From Nocardioides abyssi (GTDB lineage: Bacteria; Actinomycetota; Actinomycetes; Propionibacteriales; Nocardioidaceae), in contig NZ_JAUHJR010000002.1 of NCBI RefSeq assembly GCF_030412915.1, positions 62,001 through 126,000 on the forward strand: DNA of 64,000 nt. The letters run 5' to 3'. Below the pieces are notes generated by a model that made no database searches, was not told the origin of the DNA, and saw only the letters and a program-made list of their open reading frames with translations. Shown here in pieces: positions 63,281 to 64,000 of this stretch. A program made the position numbers and the translations under genes. Numbering within the stretch: position 1 is the first letter of the stretch; the number at the start of each line of letters is the position of its first letter.

Positions 63281-64000
63281 ATGCGTCGGATCCTTCCCGT
63301 CGGAGCCGCGACCGCGCTCGTGGTCGCCTCGGCGATCCTCTCCGTCCCCACGACCACCCAGGCAGCGGTGGCCGACCGCGCCCCGGCAGCCAAGGTGAAG
63401 ACCGAGTTCGCCATGAAGGCGACCGGCTACGGCACCCGCATCCAGGGCGGTGCGGTGCCCGTCCAGTCGGGCACGACGGCGTACCAGACCATCGGCTGCA
63501 CCAACAAGGCCGGCCTCTCGCGCAAGAACGACGTCGCCGCCGTGACCCTCCCGGGGCTCGGCCAGGTCGACGGCGTCCGTACCCGCGTCAACACCTACAC
63601 GAACAAGAAGAAGGGCCGCACGAGCGTCGTCTCGCAGCACGACGTGGCCCGGGTCAAGCTCGGCCCGCTCGTCCTCCGCGGCGTCAGCTCGAAGGCGACC
63701 GTGTGGCACGACAAGGACGGCTTCCACAAGAAGGTGGAGACCTCGCTGCTCGGCCTCCGGGCCGACGGGCAGACCTTCCCGGTCCCCACGCCGAACATCC
63801 CGATCACCATCCCGGGCCTGGCGACCGTCTACCTCGGTGACCAGAACGGCTACGCCAACAAGGACGGCGCGTACGCCGCCGGCAACGCCATCAAGGTCGT
63901 GCTCCACCCCTCCGACACCGTCGTCCGCATCGCCCACTCCGCGGCGAAGATGAACCGCGGCGTGAAGTCCGGCCGGTTCCGCGGCCAGGCGCACGGCACC
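63281..64000 (+). CDS. Secreted protein of unknown function (3' partial)
   Basis: The first 240 residues of an exported protein cut by the window edge. The signal peptide (about 1-29) has an RR pair and AAATALVV-like core ending TTQAA. The mature part shows ATGYGTRIQGGAVPVQSGTTAYQTIGCTN, then alternating strands and Lys/Arg-rich segments, the layout of choice-of-anchor-type surface proteins seen in Nocardioidaceae (shape match only). CAGGAG lies 8 nt before the ATG at 63281. There is no enzymatic motif in the visible part. Confidence 0.7.
   Translation, partial: MRRILPVGAATALVVASAILSVPTTTQAAVADRAPAAKVKTEFAMKATGYGTRIQGGAVPVQSGTTAYQTIGCTNKAGLSRKNDVAAVTLPGLGQVDGVRTRVNTYTNKKKGRTSVVSQHDVARVKLGPLVLRGVSSKATVWHDKDGFHKKVETSLLGLRADGQTFPVPTPNIPITIPGLATVYLGDQNGYANKDGAYAAGNAIKVVLHPSDTVVRIAHSAAKMNRGVKSGRFRGQAHGT

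Overview
The window is very GC-rich, densely packed actinobacterial chromosome. The HspR/HAIR-controlled dnaK-grpE-dnaJ-hspR operon and clpB, several F420/flavin-type oxidoreductases, TANNNT -10 boxes set 6-7 nt before start codons, and a KstR-type operator all point to Actinomycetes. A Nocardioides-like member of the Nocardioidaceae is the best guess (inference, not proven). Almost every base is coding; no gap without a gene exceeds about 300 bases. I saw no rRNA, tRNA, CRISPR array, transposase or phage gene.

Layout. 1-9.3 kb: end of an unknown gene, a dienelactone-hydrolase-like protein, a divergent SpoU methyltransferase/DedA pair, pyrE coupled to a second DedA gene, a DapC-like aminotransferase, two multi-pass membrane proteins and clpB. 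9.5-12.4 kb: a three-gene signalling operon (membrane protein, membrane protein with a HisKA_3-like helix lacking the phospho-acceptor His, and a receiver-first hybrid kinase). 12.5-16.9 kb: hspR, dnaJ, grpE, dnaK. 17-23.7 kb: a lipoprotein M28 peptidase, a CapA-like lipoprotein, NUDIX, aldo/keto reductase, UspA, a MarR/EamA divergent pair with an operator, and a tandem 32-bp repeat array. 23.7-28.8 kb: Ddn-like and SnoaL-like proteins, then a coupled operon of luciferase-like oxidoreductase, DUF1214 protein, SDR and sulfotransferase behind a KstR-like motif. 28.9-36.8 kb: small protein, MFS exporter, an FMO-TetR-hydrolase operon, a D-amino-acid dehydrogenase-like gene and a PucR regulator.

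36.8-41.6 kb (minus strand) holds the most unusual locus: an Asp-rich 90-aa peptide made of pentapeptide repeats, a cupin_4 oxygenase-like protein, a sucrase/ferredoxin-like protein and two glycosyltransferases, all overlapping or nearly so. It looks like a peptide-modifying cassette. 41.8-45.5 kb: hutI, hutF and an M20 amidohydrolase. The other histidine-degradation genes, hutU and hutH, lie at 59.7-63.0 kb. Between them are a nitroreductase, an M20 peptidase, two MFS transporters, a Chloroflexus-type malyl-CoA lyase with a second CitE-like lyase, a complex palindrome, malQ, an acyl-CoA-dehydrogenase-fold protein with an HxlR regulator and operator, a LuxR regulator and a vanadium-haloperoxidase-like secreted protein. 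The window ends inside a secreted protein gene.

Together the genes cover heat-shock control, histidine breakdown to glutamate (hutH, hutU, hutI, hutF and the amidohydrolase), probable steroid- or lipid-like oxidation, C2/C3 acyl-CoA handling, and the undescribed peptide cassette. A structured intergenic repeat family, with compensatory base changes between copies, is scattered through the region.
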